64,000 bases of DNA from Nosema muscidifuracis (GCA_028335825.1 JAIOKI010000004.1:434001-498000), one strand, 5' to 3'. Counted from the stretch's first letter, positions 16,597 to 26,653 are shown. The notes: generated from the sequence alone by a model not told the origin. Numbers and translations are program-made.

Positions 16597-18048
16597 ATGA
16601 TAGAAGAAAAATATTCATCAGAATATGAAATATTTTATGTGACTGGTATTTCTAATTTAAGTCTACTTGCTTATAATACTTTTCCTTATTCAAATCTATT
16701 TTTTGATTTTATATTTTGGATATTACCTCAGTATTTTATTATAATGTACCCTGAGAATAAACAAGAAATTTTTATCTTCTTATTTAACCTTATAAATTTT
16801 AATGAAATTAAAATAGGGAATATTTTTAAAATTGATGATAGATTAAGAAATGATAATATAAGAAAACATAATAATATAAAACAATATGATAATATTAAAA
16901 AATATGGTAGTGATAATATAAGACAATATGGTAGTGATAATATAAAACAATATAGTAGTGAAAATATAAGACAATATGGTAGTGAAAATATAAATAAATA
17001 TGACAGAATATTAAGAAGATTCAATCATAGTGTTATAGGAATATTAAGATCTTATATATCTCTACAAGTAGCTATATGTATTCTTGGAGTAGATTTTACT
17101 GAAATGTATCCTATTAAATTTACTAAATCTTTATCTTATGGATACAAGTTAATGGATATAGGAGTAGGTTCTTATTTATATAATGGAGGAATAATGGCTT
17201 GTAAGAGTAAATATAAAGGAATACTTAATCTTATATTATTAGGAATATTAAGACTTGGAGTAATTCGATATTTTAAATTAGAAGTTGATATAAGAGAATA
17301 TGGAAAACATTCTAATTTCTATTTTATCTTAGCAGGTACATTTCTAATTTATAAAATATTCAACCAGATATTTTATAAGAAAAAAAGAATTCTTTCTTTT
17401 TCTAAAAAATATGCAGTCAAATCAAAAGATTTTTTTTCTTCGAAAATTTGGAAAAATATTTCTCAGTTTTTTTATAAATATATTGGATATCTTATCTTAT
17501 TTATATACTACTATATTACAAGGTTCTTCAATATAGATAAACTTATTCTATCAGATGATAGATCAAATTTTATTTTGGAAAACAAAGAATCTTTTTTTGT
17601 CATTCCTTCTTTCGTCTGTCTATTTGTGATTATGCAAGATTTAAGCAAAATTCTTTTTTATATGAAAAAAAATGATAAAATAGAAACTGTAATAAAATTT
17701 AAGATACTATCTCTAATGAAATATTCAGGTATATTTTATATATTATATAAGATAAATGAACTTATTGAGAGTCCATCTAGAAGATTAGGAAATCCTACTT
17801 TTATATTTTTTATACTATATCTTCATACATTTCATCTTCTTGTTTATGTATTCGTATGTTTGATATCTAAACTTAGAATTTATAAGGCAGTAGAGTTTTC
17901 TAGTAGAAATATGATGACTAATTTTTTATTAACTAATTTGTTGGTATTATTAGTTAAGAAGACTATCAATTTTTCTTCAGAGATATGTCATATAGTAATG
18001 TTAATATATTTAGGGATATCATTTATAATACCACCTCTTCTTTTATAA
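16597..18048 (+). CDS. GWT1: GPI-anchor inositol acyltransferase GWT1/PIG-W
   Basis: A multi-pass ER membrane protein of 483 residues that acylates the inositol of GlcN-PI during GPI-anchor synthesis. The core is diagnostic: RSYISLQVAICILGVDF, KSLSYGYKLMDIGVGSYLY, LILLGILRLGVIRYFKL and REYGKHSNFYFILAG correspond to the GWT1 AILAVDF, G.SLMDLGVGSFVFS, LGLIRL and EYGVHWNFFFTL motifs. At least ten hydrophobic segments follow to the C-terminus. Residues about 80-140 hold a hydrophilic insert of tandem repeats (DNIRQYGS, DNIKQYSS, ENIRQYGS) not expected in the family. I chose the ATG at 16597, right after CTACCCC; the longer frame would begin at TTG inside the promoter. It implies that GPI-anchored surface or spore-wall proteins are made. 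Confidence 0.88.
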   Translation: MIEEKYSSEYEIFYVTGISNLSLLAYNTFPYSNLFFDFIFWILPQYFIIMYPENKQEIFIFLFNLINFNEIKIGNIFKIDDRLRNDNIRKHNNIKQYDNIKKYGSDNIRQYGSDNIKQYSSENIRQYGSENINKYDRILRRFNHSVIGILRSYISLQVAICILGVDFTEMYPIKFTKSLSYGYKLMDIGVGSYLYNGGIMACKSKYKGILNLILLGILRLGVIRYFKLEVDIREYGKHSNFYFILAGTFLIYKIFNQIFYKKKRILSFSKKYAVKSKDFFSSKIWKNISQFFYKYIGYLILFIYYYITRFFNIDKLILSDDRSNFILENKESFFVIPSFVCLFVIMQDLSKILFYMKKNDKIETVIKFKILSLMKYSGIFYILYKINELIESPSRRLGNPTFIFFILYLHTFHLLVYVFVCLISKLRIYKAVEFSSRNMMTNFLLTNLLVLLVKKTINFSSEICHIVMLIYLGISFIIPPLLL

Positions 18049-18603
18049 AATTCAATTTTTATTAAATGATTTACCTACACTGAAAGTGATGCTCGTTACT
18101 TTGATAATGTTTGAGTATTTTGAATTTTAAAGGTATTTATTTTATGTCTATTAATTATTTTTAATTTTATGCTTTTTAATAGATATATTTTAAATTTCTT
18201 TCTGATTATAACAATTTTATTTTATTTGAATATCCTTCTACTTAATTTTAATACATAAATATAATTTTGAATATCTACTTTTTAATTTTAATACATAAAT
18301 ATAATTTTGAATACATACTCTTTAAATCAAATACATAAATATAATTTTGAATATCTACTTAATTTTAATACATAAATATAATTTAAATATCTACTCTTTA
18401 ATTTTAATACATAAATATAATTTTGAATATTTACTCTTTAAATCAAATAAAAAATTATTTATTTGATATCCTTCTACTTAATTTTAATACATAAAAATAG
18501 TTATAAATTTAACTTTTAATTTATATTGCATAAATCCCTTACAAATAAAAATAGGAATAAATTTAATTAAGATAAAATAGAGGAAATTATACTGCTTAAA
18601 ATC
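18049..18603. repeat. Tandem array of a roughly 36-bp unit
   Basis: About seven copies of TTTTAATACATAAATATAAT plus TTGAATATCTACT fill 18236-18500, in the gap between the convergent GWT1 and RhoGAP genes. Nothing else is seen. Confidence 0.7.
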
Positions 18604-19455
18604 TTAAAGTCTTGGATTCTGTGACACTATTTTAGGAAAATTAAGAATAAATTCCTTCATGAAATTTACTAGCAGAGGTACTTGTTCTAAACCTATTTCA
18701 TTATAATTTTTAAGGAGTAAGTTAGGCATCATTACAGTAGAAATTCCTTCCATATTCATATTATCTTCATAATTAGCCCCATCATCTGTAGCAATATCGT
18801 GAATAAGATACAGGAAAAAAATTATGGCCTCTAACAAATGTCTATTAAATTTTGGCAAAGAGAGGTAGAAATAATGGTAGAGGACTAGTTTATCCGTTTC
18901 ATCATCTATATCATTAAGCTTAAGTACTATACCTAATAGATTTTCAGGTATTATTGTATGTTTGTAATTCCTTACTACTTCTTTAAAGGCAGTTGTAAGA
19001 TCTATCACATTAAAATTTTCAGCCAACTTATCTCGTATTTCACTAAAAAATGACCTATTAGAAATTTCTCTTTCCAACATATCTACACATTCTTTAACAG
19101 TAACCAAAGAATTCCTTACTCTAAATATTCCTCCTACCCTAACATCAAGACTAAGTACAGTTTCTGTAAGTGTATAAAAATCTACTGGAACAAACAAGTT
19201 TTTCTTCCCATATTTCAATCCAGAAGATACCCAGAAATTTATTCCATCATTTGCTAATTTATCTATAGGAAATATAAATTTACCTAAGAATGTTTGATTA
19301 AGTTTAGCTAGATCAAGATATCCAAAATACTTTCTTATAATATTCTCATTATTCATAAAATATTCTTTCTTATATTCTATATATTCCTTGTATTCTAAAT
19401 CATTTATAGTATCTATTTTTGTGCCATTGAGTTTCCTCTTGAGTATCTCATCCAT
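18604..19455 (-). CDS. RhoGAP-domain protein
   Basis: A Rho-family GTPase-activating protein (283 residues from the chosen start), likely controlling actin or polarity. The RhoGAP domain takes up the C-terminal two thirds: GGIFRVRNSLVTVKECVDML carries the catalytic arginine finger (Arg112 in this numbering) in the G-x-F/Y-R-x context, FKEVVRNYKHTIIPENLL is the second helix, LPKFNRHLLEAIIFFLYLIHDI matches LP..N...L..L..HL, and MEGISTVMMPNLLL matches the N.M....LA..F.P.L motif. I prefer the ATG at 19455; an in-frame ATG at 19515 would add 20 residues of A/T-rich, hydrophobic sequence. Neither has a CCC motif close by, so the start is uncertain. Confidence 0.85.
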   Translation of the reverse strand: MDEILKRKLNGTKIDTINDLEYKEYIEYKKEYFMNNENIIRKYFGYLDLAKLNQTFLGKFIFPIDKLANDGINFWVSSGLKYGKKNLFVPVDFYTLTETVLSLDVRVGGIFRVRNSLVTVKECVDMLEREISNRSFFSEIRDKLAENFNVIDLTTAFKEVVRNYKHTIIPENLLGIVLKLNDIDDETDKLVLYHYFYLSLPKFNRHLLEAIIFFLYLIHDIATDDGANYEDNMNMEGISTVMMPNLLLKNYNEIGLEQVPLLVNFMKEFILNFPKIVSQNPRL

Positions 19456-21021
19456 GTTATCAAAAAAATATTTTTTATTTATGTATATTTTAATAACCAA
19501 TATGTCATAAAACATAAATGTGTAGCATATAAAACAATTAATAATTGGAAGAGATAATTAATTAAAAGAAAATGTTATTAAGTTTTTTAAAGAATATTTT
19601 TGAATTGAATTCTGAAGGGTATTTTGAATGAGGATGGATTTTCTTGTCGTTTGGGGCATCATTTTGTTTCAGGTACCAAACAAAGAAAAAAAGAAAAAAT
19701 TATTTGTAGAAAAATAATTAAATTCATTATTAAAATAAGTTTTCTTTATATTTATTAGTAAGTAATTATTTTGATCATTAAAAATATTAAATGATTAGTT
19801 TGATCTTAAAAATATTAGGTGATTAGTTTGAACCTTAAAATTAATAAATGATTATTCTTTATTTATATATTAATTAATTATTCTTTCTTTATATTAATTA
19901 GAAAATATTAGTTTGAACCTTAAAATTAATAAATGATTATTATTTTTATATATTAATTAATTATTTTTCTCTATATTTATTGAAAATATTGGTTGATTAG
20001 TTTGAACCTTAAAATTAATAAATGATTATTATTTTAATATTTTTATGTAAATAATTATTCTTTTTTATATTAATTGAAAATATTAGTTGATTATTCTTTC
20101 TTTAAATTAATAGATGATTATTATTTTTTATATATTAATTAATTATTCTTTCTTTATATTAGTTAAAATAGAAAATTATAAAAATATTTAGTTTATGTAA
20201 AATAGGAAGTGATTTAGAAGATTTGATCTTAAAAAATAATTTTATAAGAAATCAAGTAAATTTTATCAAATGATTATTTTCTTATACTTCCCTGATAACC
20301 TAAATAATTTCAAATTGGTTTTATCTCTAATTTATTAACTGAAGATATCTCTTCTTGTAAAATCTTCAAGTCTTCATTCAACTTTTCTAACTATGTTAAT
20401 AAAACAATGGAAATTCGTTAAATATCATTTCATCCTCTTAAAAATAAAAAGATTTTTATTTTAGATATTTAGATAGCTAAATGACTTTATATAAGATCTT
20501 TAATATGATTTTCTCTATTTAAAGCTATTAACTAATAAAATCTTTCTCTACTTATAAAATAAATATCAGGTTTATATTTTAATTTATTATGATTAGAAAA
20601 TATTTTTTAAAGATTTAATACATAAATTGAACAAAAATATGAAATATTGGCATACTTAATTTCTATTTTTAAGTATACTTTAATTTAAAGAATATTTAAT
20701 CACTCTCCAATTATCGGATTATAAAATTGATTGGTAGACAAGTTGAATTTATAAAAGGAAAAATAATTTAATCAATTAAATATATCTAATTTAACCAATT
20801 AAATATTATAAAAAAATATCCTCAAATAATCAAATATTATAAAAATGAACCTTAACTAATCAAATATTACAAAAATGAACCTTAACTAATCAAATATTAC
20901 AAAAATGAACCTTAACTTTTTTACTTTAACAAATCAAATATTCTTAAAATATCCTTAACTAATCAAATATTCTTAAAATATCCTCAAATATTATAAAAAT
21001 AAACCCTTGACTTATTATTTT
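19456..21021. repeat. Long gap with several tandem arrays, a G/C-rich island and a gene relic
   Basis: Going right: a more complex island at about 19610-19690 contains GGGG, GGG and a 7-bp hairpin (TTTGTTT/AAACAAA). Arrays at about 19780-20175 carry TAGTTTGAACCTTAAAATTA units. A short coding-like relic lies at 20310-20390. An array at about 20815-21000 is made of 30-bp units AATCAAATATTACAAAAATG plus AACCTTAACT. No intact gene is supported. Confidence 0.55.
20310..20390 (-). pseudogene. Coding-like relic, C-terminal coiled coil
   Basis: Twenty-six codons read LEKLNEDLKILQEEISSVNK and continue to a TGA, with heptad-like leucine/isoleucine spacing and codon use typical of real genes here. A stop lies directly upstream in the same frame and no ATG is available. 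It may be the decayed end of a small gene or an exon of one I cannot reconstruct. Confidence 0.3.
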
Positions 21022-21279
21022 TCAATTATCATTAGAAGATTTTAAATTAATAAATTCAATAATTTCTTTTACTTCTTTTCTACTGTATTTTAAATCAAAT
21101 TTACTAACAAGTTTATTCAAATTCTCTTCTGTAATATCCATTCCTAAAATATCTTTAGAATCAAATTTATAATTGTTATCTATCATAAAAAAAGATTCTT
21201 CTTCTTCCGATGTAAGATATCCTTTATTTCCAGTATCAAATAATTTATTATATTTTTTGTGTTTTACTTTCTTAATCAT
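21022..21279 (-). CDS. Small EF-hand-like protein (85 aa)
   Basis: Residues 9-24 read KYNKLFDTGNKGYLTSEE, which fits an EF-hand: an entering helix, then a 12-residue loop DTGNKGYLTSEE with Asp at position 1, Gly at 6, a hydrophobic residue at 8 and Glu at 12. Positions 3 and 5 are not acidic, so calcium binding is doubtful. The C-terminal half (ITEENLNKLVSKFDLKYSRKEVKEIIEFI) could form a second helical hairpin. It may be a trimmed calmodulin or centrin relative. It is divergent from the next gene with 44 bp between starts. Confidence 0.55.
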   Translation of the reverse strand: MIKKVKHKKYNKLFDTGNKGYLTSEEEESFFMIDNNYKFDSKDILGMDITEENLNKLVSKFDLKYSRKEVKEIIEFINLKSSNDN

Positions 21280-21323
21280 TTATGCAACAATAATATATTT
21301 AAGGATTAAAAATTTTCCCTTTT

Positions 21324-21593
21324 ATGAAAAGGATAACTAAAAGTAAAGAATACGAAGAAAATAAAAAAAGAGAAATAGAGTTTGAAGAAATTACTTCTAA
21401 ATATATTAGAGAACAAAGAAGTATCATGGAAAATAATATATATAAATGTTATGATAAAATGTTCAATGATGAGATGAAGGAGATTAGAGTTTATAAAGAT
21501 TTCCTTGGTGATTATGAATATGAAAATATTTTTAAGATAGATAATTCAAATGTACAGGAAGATATAAAAATTATAAATAATATGCATGAATAA
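21324..21593 (+). CDS. Small charged helical protein of unknown function (89 aa)
   Basis: Starts MKRITKSKEYEENKKREIEF and is rich in Glu, Lys and Arg throughout, predicted as mostly helical. There is no signal peptide, membrane segment or recognised motif. The promoter is convincing: TTTTCCCTTTT runs directly into the ATG, so it is very probably expressed. It shares a 44-bp divergent promoter space with the EF-hand-like gene. Confidence 0.6.
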   Translation: MKRITKSKEYEENKKREIEFEEITSKYIREQRSIMENNIYKCYDKMFNDEMKEIRVYKDFLGDYEYENIFKIDNSNVQEDIKIINNMHE

Positions 21594-21910
21594 TAAACAA
21601 AAAAACTGTTTAAATTAATTTTTTATTTATATTAATTTTATGTTATTCAATTTATTCATATTAATTTATGTATATTGTTTATATAAATAATTTATTTTAC
21701 ATTATATTAATTGTATATTGTTTATATAAATAATTTATTTTACATTATATTAATTGTATATTGTTTATATAATTAATTAATTTTATGCTATTCAATTTAT
21801 TTGTATTTTTTACCCCTCTTCTAAGGCTTCTTGTGTATATTTATTTTTTATTGTTGATTTAATTTATTTCACGCAATATTCAATCAAATGACGTCATCAA
21901 AACAATATAT
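21594..21910. other. Gap with an orphan CCCC motif and ATGACGTCAT palindrome
   Basis: A tandemly repeated ATTAATTGTATATTGTTTATAT unit occurs at about 21640-21780. At 21813-21816 TTTTACCCCTC, a good promoter sequence, is followed by no frame longer than eight codons before the convergent SUMO protease end at 21911. An inverted repeat TTGATT/AATCAA (21854-21859, 21882-21887) and the palindrome ATGACGTCAT (21888-21897) follow. Confidence 0.45.
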
Positions 21911-22825
21911 TTAACAATTTTCTTCATCTTTATCATACACAATTTTATTATTAAATATCTCATATAAAATCATTTTTCTATAATATCCCATATCCTTTCT
22001 AAATTTATTAATATTTTTTAATTTATATTTAGCATACATAAGAACAAATACACCACAATCATATCCATTATATTGAACATCTACAGAATTAATACTAAAT
22101 TTAGAAAATACTGTCCTTTCTTTATAAATTCTCATTTTCTCATATAACAAATATTTTTCAATATCATCCATAACTTTTTTATTATATTTTACAAAAGAAT
22201 CTCTGTACTCTAAAATACCCTTCTTAACATCCAAACAGACAAAAACCCAATGAAAATCAAGATGAACAGGAAAAAATAAATATTTAAATTTGAATATATC
22301 AATCTTAGCAGTATATTTTACAACCTTACTTAATCCATTATTCCTTAAATTAGTATAGAAATATGTACTAAACACATAAATATCTTTATCATAATCCTGT
22401 AATAATTCTAAATAACAATTAATAATTTTATCATTTAACCAGCTATTTGTTAACAAAATAAGAAGATCGTCTTTATATAATTCATATCCTTTACTCAAAA
22501 AAGGACCATCTAATCTTTTATAACGATCTATGACATACGATCTGAGATCATTATAAGACATGAAATCTTCATTTTTCTTTGGTCTTATATTATCCTTAAT
22601 TATATTTGAATTTTTAATTATTCCTTTCATATTTATTTGTCTATTACTTATTCTATATTTATTATTTGATTGATTAATATTTATACTGTTTTCTAAAGGA
22701 TATTTCAAAGTGGAATTGATAGAATTATTTTGTATTTTTAGATTTATATTAACTTGTTTGTTTATTGACCATCTTTCTGTTTTGTTTATAAATTTCTTAT
22801 TCTTATCTGTTTTTTCTTCATTCAT
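21911..22825 (-). CDS. ULP1: Ulp1-type SUMO protease (C48 cysteine peptidase)
   Basis: Processes the SUMO precursor and removes SUMO from targets. The C-terminal catalytic domain (about 110-290) is complete. WLNDKIINCYLELL is the C48 entry motif; the triad is His192 (DFHWVF), Asp209 (EYRDS) and Cys257 (GYDCGVF), with oxyanion Gln251 in DVQYNGYDCG. The N-terminal 100 residues are asparagine-rich and low complexity, probably a localisation region (nuclear envelope in yeast). At 304 residues it is about half the length of yeast Ulp1, the loss being outside the protease. It could instead be the Ulp2 paralogue, but the compact domain without inserts favours Ulp1. Confidence 0.88.
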   Translation of the reverse strand: MNEEKTDKNKKFINKTERWSINKQVNINLKIQNNSINSTLKYPLENSININQSNNKYRISNRQINMKGIIKNSNIIKDNIRPKKNEDFMSYNDLRSYVIDRYKRLDGPFLSKGYELYKDDLLILLTNSWLNDKIINCYLELLQDYDKDIYVFSTYFYTNLRNNGLSKVVKYTAKIDIFKFKYLFFPVHLDFHWVFVCLDVKKGILEYRDSFVKYNKKVMDDIEKYLLYEKMRIYKERTVFSKFSINSVDVQYNGYDCGVFVLMYAKYKLKNINKFRKDMGYYRKMILYEIFNNKIVYDKDEENC

Positions 22826-23770
22826 GTATTCAATAAAAGGATATTTTTTAAAAGGAAATAAATTTGCTTCTTTTACTTAATATTAAAATATATTAAAAAT
22901 AAGCATTTATCCAATTAAAATACAATGAAATAAGTTTTAATTATAATTGATTAAATCGATTATAAGTTACTGATCAAATCAATTTTAAGTTACTGAAGTC
23001 ATTCTAATAATAACTTATGAAATAATTCTAATTATAATTGAAGAACTTATTCTAATTATAACTGATTAAATCGATTATAACTTATGAAATAATTTTAATT
23101 ATAATTGATTAAATCGATTATAAGTTATTGAAGAATATATTTAATAATAATAATTGAAGAAATCTTATTAAAACTTAAAATATAGATTTATTTTAATATA
23201 AGAATCTAGAAATTTTGTGTTTAAATATTCATTTTTATATTATTAAAAATCTATGTTGTAAAACATTTTATTAGTATTTTAATAGTAAATTTGTTAAGTT
23301 AAATTTTCAGTATCTAAGATTTTAATCTAATTTCTGAATTCATCTAAACAGTTTTAAATATTATTATAAATAACCGACTAAAAAATAAATTAATTTATTA
23401 TATTAGTAAAATACAATCACAATTGATATTTTTACTAGTATTATATAATAAACAATAAATATATTTCTACTAAGAAAAGTGCTTACTTTTAATAATTATA
23501 TATAAAAATAGTTAATTATACTTAAATTAATAAAAAAGAGAATATTTAGTTTTGATTCGAGGAAGTATGAAGAAAATGAACATTAAGCGAATACATAAAA
23601 AATATTTTTTTAAAGGATAGTACTTTTTAAATAACATCCTAATCTGTTAGAAAATTTTAACAGAAAGTTATTGAAGTCAAAACTTAAGTAAAATAATTTA
23701 TAATTTTATTAGTTAGGTGTGGAATATTTAAAAATATAATAAGATTTTAGAAGTAAATATAACTTTTTTA
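22826..23770. repeat. Gap with degenerate TTATAATTGATTAAATCGATT-type repeats
   Basis: About 22950-23140 is made of imperfect copies of TAATTATAATTGATTAAATCG and AAGTTACTGA. From 23150 to the MCM6 end I see no gene and no clear array. Confidence 0.5.
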
Positions 23771-25900
23771 TTAGACATCATAATCTGGATGAATATAAAT
23801 AATATTATCACTAACAAAGAGTACACCTTCTTGATAAATTAAATAATCAATAACACGTTCTACTAAATTCTTTTCTCCATAAAACTGCTCTTCTGTCTCT
23901 AAAGTCTCTTCAATTTGTTCCAAATAACAACTTACTAATTCTTCCTTATTAAACCCTTCCCTTGTTTTAATTAAATAAACAAGTTGACTAGTTGTTCTTA
24001 ATAAATCTTTAGAATTTATTGTAACTTTACTTTCTTCACTAGTCTGTATTCCAATATCAATATCTTCTCCTTTTATTTCTACTACACTACTAGAAATTAA
24101 TCTATAAGCTTCTTCTACATAACATTCTCTAACCTCAGTATCACAATGAAGTTTAGCAAGTGCTTCACTTAATCTGATCATACTTTCTAAATGTCTAACT
24201 GTCATTTTATAATTATTATTATTAATTAAACTTTCTTGACGAATTTTGATATATTTCTCAACTAAAATTTTATGTACTTTTTCATTCAATACAGGTTTAA
24301 GTCTTCTTACATATTTAATATACAGTTTGACTTGTTCTAATGAAAAATAACTGTCATTCATACTAATATCTGTAGAAAGAAGATGATTATTTAAGATATG
24401 CATACTAACATTTTTATCATTTTCAGGATCCATGTCATCTATCAGTACGAAATATAAATCAAATCTACTCATAATAGGTTGACTCAAATTAATATTCTGT
24501 TTTAAAGTTCGACGTTTATCGTATCGACCTTTAATTGGATTAGCAGCAGCTAAAATGCTCGTTCGAGAATTAAGAGTAGCATTTATACCAGCTTTAGCTA
24601 TTGTAATAGTCTGTTGTTCCATAGCTTCATGAATACTCACTTGATCTTTATAATTCATTTTATCAAATTCATCAATACAACATATTCCATTATCACTTAG
24701 CATTAAAGCACCAGCTTCTATTGACATTTCACCAGTCTCTCCATCTTTAATAACACAAGCTGTTAGACCAGCTGCACTACTACTTTTACCACTTGTATAA
24801 ACACTTCTTGATAAAATACCACTAGTTTGTTTTAAAAACTGAGATTTAGCTGTACCAGGATCACCTACTAATAAAATATTAATATCACCACGAAGTTTAA
24901 CTCCACTTTCAGTTTTCTTTGTAACACCACCTACTAACAATAATAAAATACCGTTTTTTATTGAACAATGACCATGTATAGAAGGAAATAATGATTGTGA
25001 CAGTTTATAATAAAGATTTTGACTCTTTTTCATTTCTTCAATAACATTCATCTCTTCAACAGTGAAATTAGTAAACACCTCTTCATCTTTATAATTAACA
25101 TGTGTACACATAAAACTAAGCTTGTAGTTCAAATCTTTTATATTAATATTTCGTTTAGATTTTATATTATCAGCTACACCTTCCTGAACAGGTACACTTT
25201 TTGATTGAGGCATCATCAGTTGGATAACATCTGGGACTACTACTAAGTACCCAGTAAAAATAAGTTTCTCACCTGCACGAACTTTTTCTACAAGATCGTT
25301 ACGAACAATTACATCGATATTTCTTGGTAAAGATCCTGGAGGTATTTCGTCAGTATTTTCTTGTACATGTATTCGTTGCCAATTAGCAAACTTACTTTCG
25401 TCTATATCAAGTTTCCACAATTTACGATTTGTACATAAATGGTTGGGACATACTAAAGGTTCAGTGTATTTAAATTCTTGTTCAATATTACTAACTACAG
25501 AGTTACATTCTTTACAAACAAATGTTCCATTAACAAGTTCAGGTCTAACTTGGGTAGTACGTGTAGCTGTTCCACTAAATGAAACAAGCTGACCTAATTT
25601 TTTAGATTTTAAATCCCTAATTTTGTATACGAAATCTAAATTAAAAAACGAAACATTTTCGATTTTTTTATTAAAAAATTTTAACGAAAAATCTTCTACA
25701 GCTCTGTTTAGTTGAGATATAATGTCTCCATAATTTTGCATGATGAATATATATAACTGTTCTGAATGGTCATGTAAATCTTGAGTATCTATGTATAAAG
25801 TATTCTCGTTCTTCTGAATTACATTATCAAGACTTATTTTGTATTTTGGTGATGATTCGAGGAAGTCTACGAAATTATTTATGATTTCTGAATTAGACAT
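23771..25900 (-). CDS. MCM6: DNA replication licensing factor MCM6
   Basis: A subunit of the MCM2-7 replicative helicase. The MCM6-specific segment GSLPRNIDVIVRNDLVEKVRAGEK and TGYLVVVPDV, and the zinc-binding CKECN with later CPNHLC in VRPELVNGTFVC, separate it from MCM2-5 and MCM7. The AAA core has Walker A GDPGTAKSQFLK near residue 345, Walker B LSDNGICCIDEFDKM, sensor 1 AAANPIKGRYD and arginine finger MSRFDLYFVL. A winged-helix-like C-terminus follows. At 709 residues it is shorter than yeast MCM6, mainly through N- and C-terminal trimming. It should work with the PCNA and DNA polymerase alpha genes found further right. Confidence 0.96.
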   Translation of the reverse strand: MSNSEIINNFVDFLESSPKYKISLDNVIQKNENTLYIDTQDLHDHSEQLYIFIMQNYGDIISQLNRAVEDFSLKFFNKKIENVSFFNLDFVYKIRDLKSKKLGQLVSFSGTATRTTQVRPELVNGTFVCKECNSVVSNIEQEFKYTEPLVCPNHLCTNRKLWKLDIDESKFANWQRIHVQENTDEIPPGSLPRNIDVIVRNDLVEKVRAGEKLIFTGYLVVVPDVIQLMMPQSKSVPVQEGVADNIKSKRNINIKDLNYKLSFMCTHVNYKDEEVFTNFTVEEMNVIEEMKKSQNLYYKLSQSLFPSIHGHCSIKNGILLLLVGGVTKKTESGVKLRGDINILLVGDPGTAKSQFLKQTSGILSRSVYTSGKSSSAAGLTACVIKDGETGEMSIEAGALMLSDNGICCIDEFDKMNYKDQVSIHEAMEQQTITIAKAGINATLNSRTSILAAANPIKGRYDKRRTLKQNINLSQPIMSRFDLYFVLIDDMDPENDKNVSMHILNNHLLSTDISMNDSYFSLEQVKLYIKYVRRLKPVLNEKVHKILVEKYIKIRQESLINNNNYKMTVRHLESMIRLSEALAKLHCDTEVRECYVEEAYRLISSSVVEIKGEDIDIGIQTSEESKVTINSKDLLRTTSQLVYLIKTREGFNKEELVSCYLEQIEETLETEEQFYGEKNLVERVIDYLIYQEGVLFVSDNIIYIHPDYDV

Positions 25901-26365
25901 CTTTTTGAAGGATAAAAAAGTTAAAAAATAAATATTTACGATATTTATCTTATTAAAATAATATTGAATATTTTTAATGTTTTATTTAAAGTATTGAACA
26001 TTTAGAAATATTTTTAACAATTTTAATGATTTATAAAAATGTATTATAATAGATATTAATTAAACATTTTAACGTATATTTCTTAACTATTTTAATGATC
26101 AGTTAACTAAGCTAATCAAATTTGTTTAAACATTTTATTAATTTTTTAACTATGCTAATAAAATTTGTTTAAATATTTCAATAATCTCTTAAATATGTTA
26201 ATCAAATTTTTTTAAACATTTTATTAATTATTTAACTATGCTAATCAAATTTGTTTAAATATTTCAATAATCTCTTAAATATGTTAATCAAATTTTTTTA
26301 AACATTTTATTAATTATTTAACTATGCTAATCAAATTTGTTTAACCATTTTAATAATTTCTTAAT
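25901..26365. repeat. Array of an 85-bp unit
   Basis: From about 26090 to 26360 there are roughly three copies of a unit with AACTATGCTAATCAAATTTG, CAATAATCTCTTAAATATG and AAACATTTTATTAATTATTT. Copies two and three are nearly identical. No gene is seen. Confidence 0.7.
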
Positions 26366-26653
26366 TTAATCTTTTAGATAAGGAACTACTCTTTGTTGGT
26401 TTAAGCATAAAAGTAAAATATATACATAAATCAATGTAAAAATAAATAATGCTGGTACTCTCAATATAATCATCGTAGGAACATAAGGTATATCAATAAA
26501 ATGTCCAACCAGACCAAGTATGAAAAGTAAAGTAAATAGCTGTAGAAAAAATATTCCTAAAAATATTCTCATTCTTTTATTACAATCAATTTTGTTACTT
26601 CTGATTTTTTTATCTGATAATTTAATTTTACTCGTTTTGGTTTTTTGTACCAT
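26366..26653 (-). CDS. Small two-helix membrane protein of unknown function (95 aa)
   Basis: A basic N-terminal segment (about 28 residues, KTKTSKIKLSDKKIRSNK) precedes two hydrophobic helices, about 29-50 (IFLGIFFLQLFTLLFILGLVG) and 57-83 (MIILRVPALFIFTLIYVYILLL), joined by a short HFIDIPYVP loop, and a short polar tail. The hairpin topology suggests an ER or secretory-pathway subunit, but I recognise no family. It is divergent from NOG1 with 60 bp between starts, and its minus-strand upstream bases TCCTCAACCG contain no full CCC. Confidence 0.6.
   Translation of the reverse strand: MVQKTKTSKIKLSDKKIRSNKIDCNKRMRIFLGIFFLQLFTLLFILGLVGHFIDIPYVPTMIILRVPALFIFTLIYVYILLLCLNQQRVVPYLKD

Noticed and set aside
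16728-17024. 98-codon minus frame with repeated YCLIFSLPYCLI
   Set aside because: This is the antisense reading of the GWT1 tandem-repeat insert; hydrophobic repeats are a by-product of the repeat.
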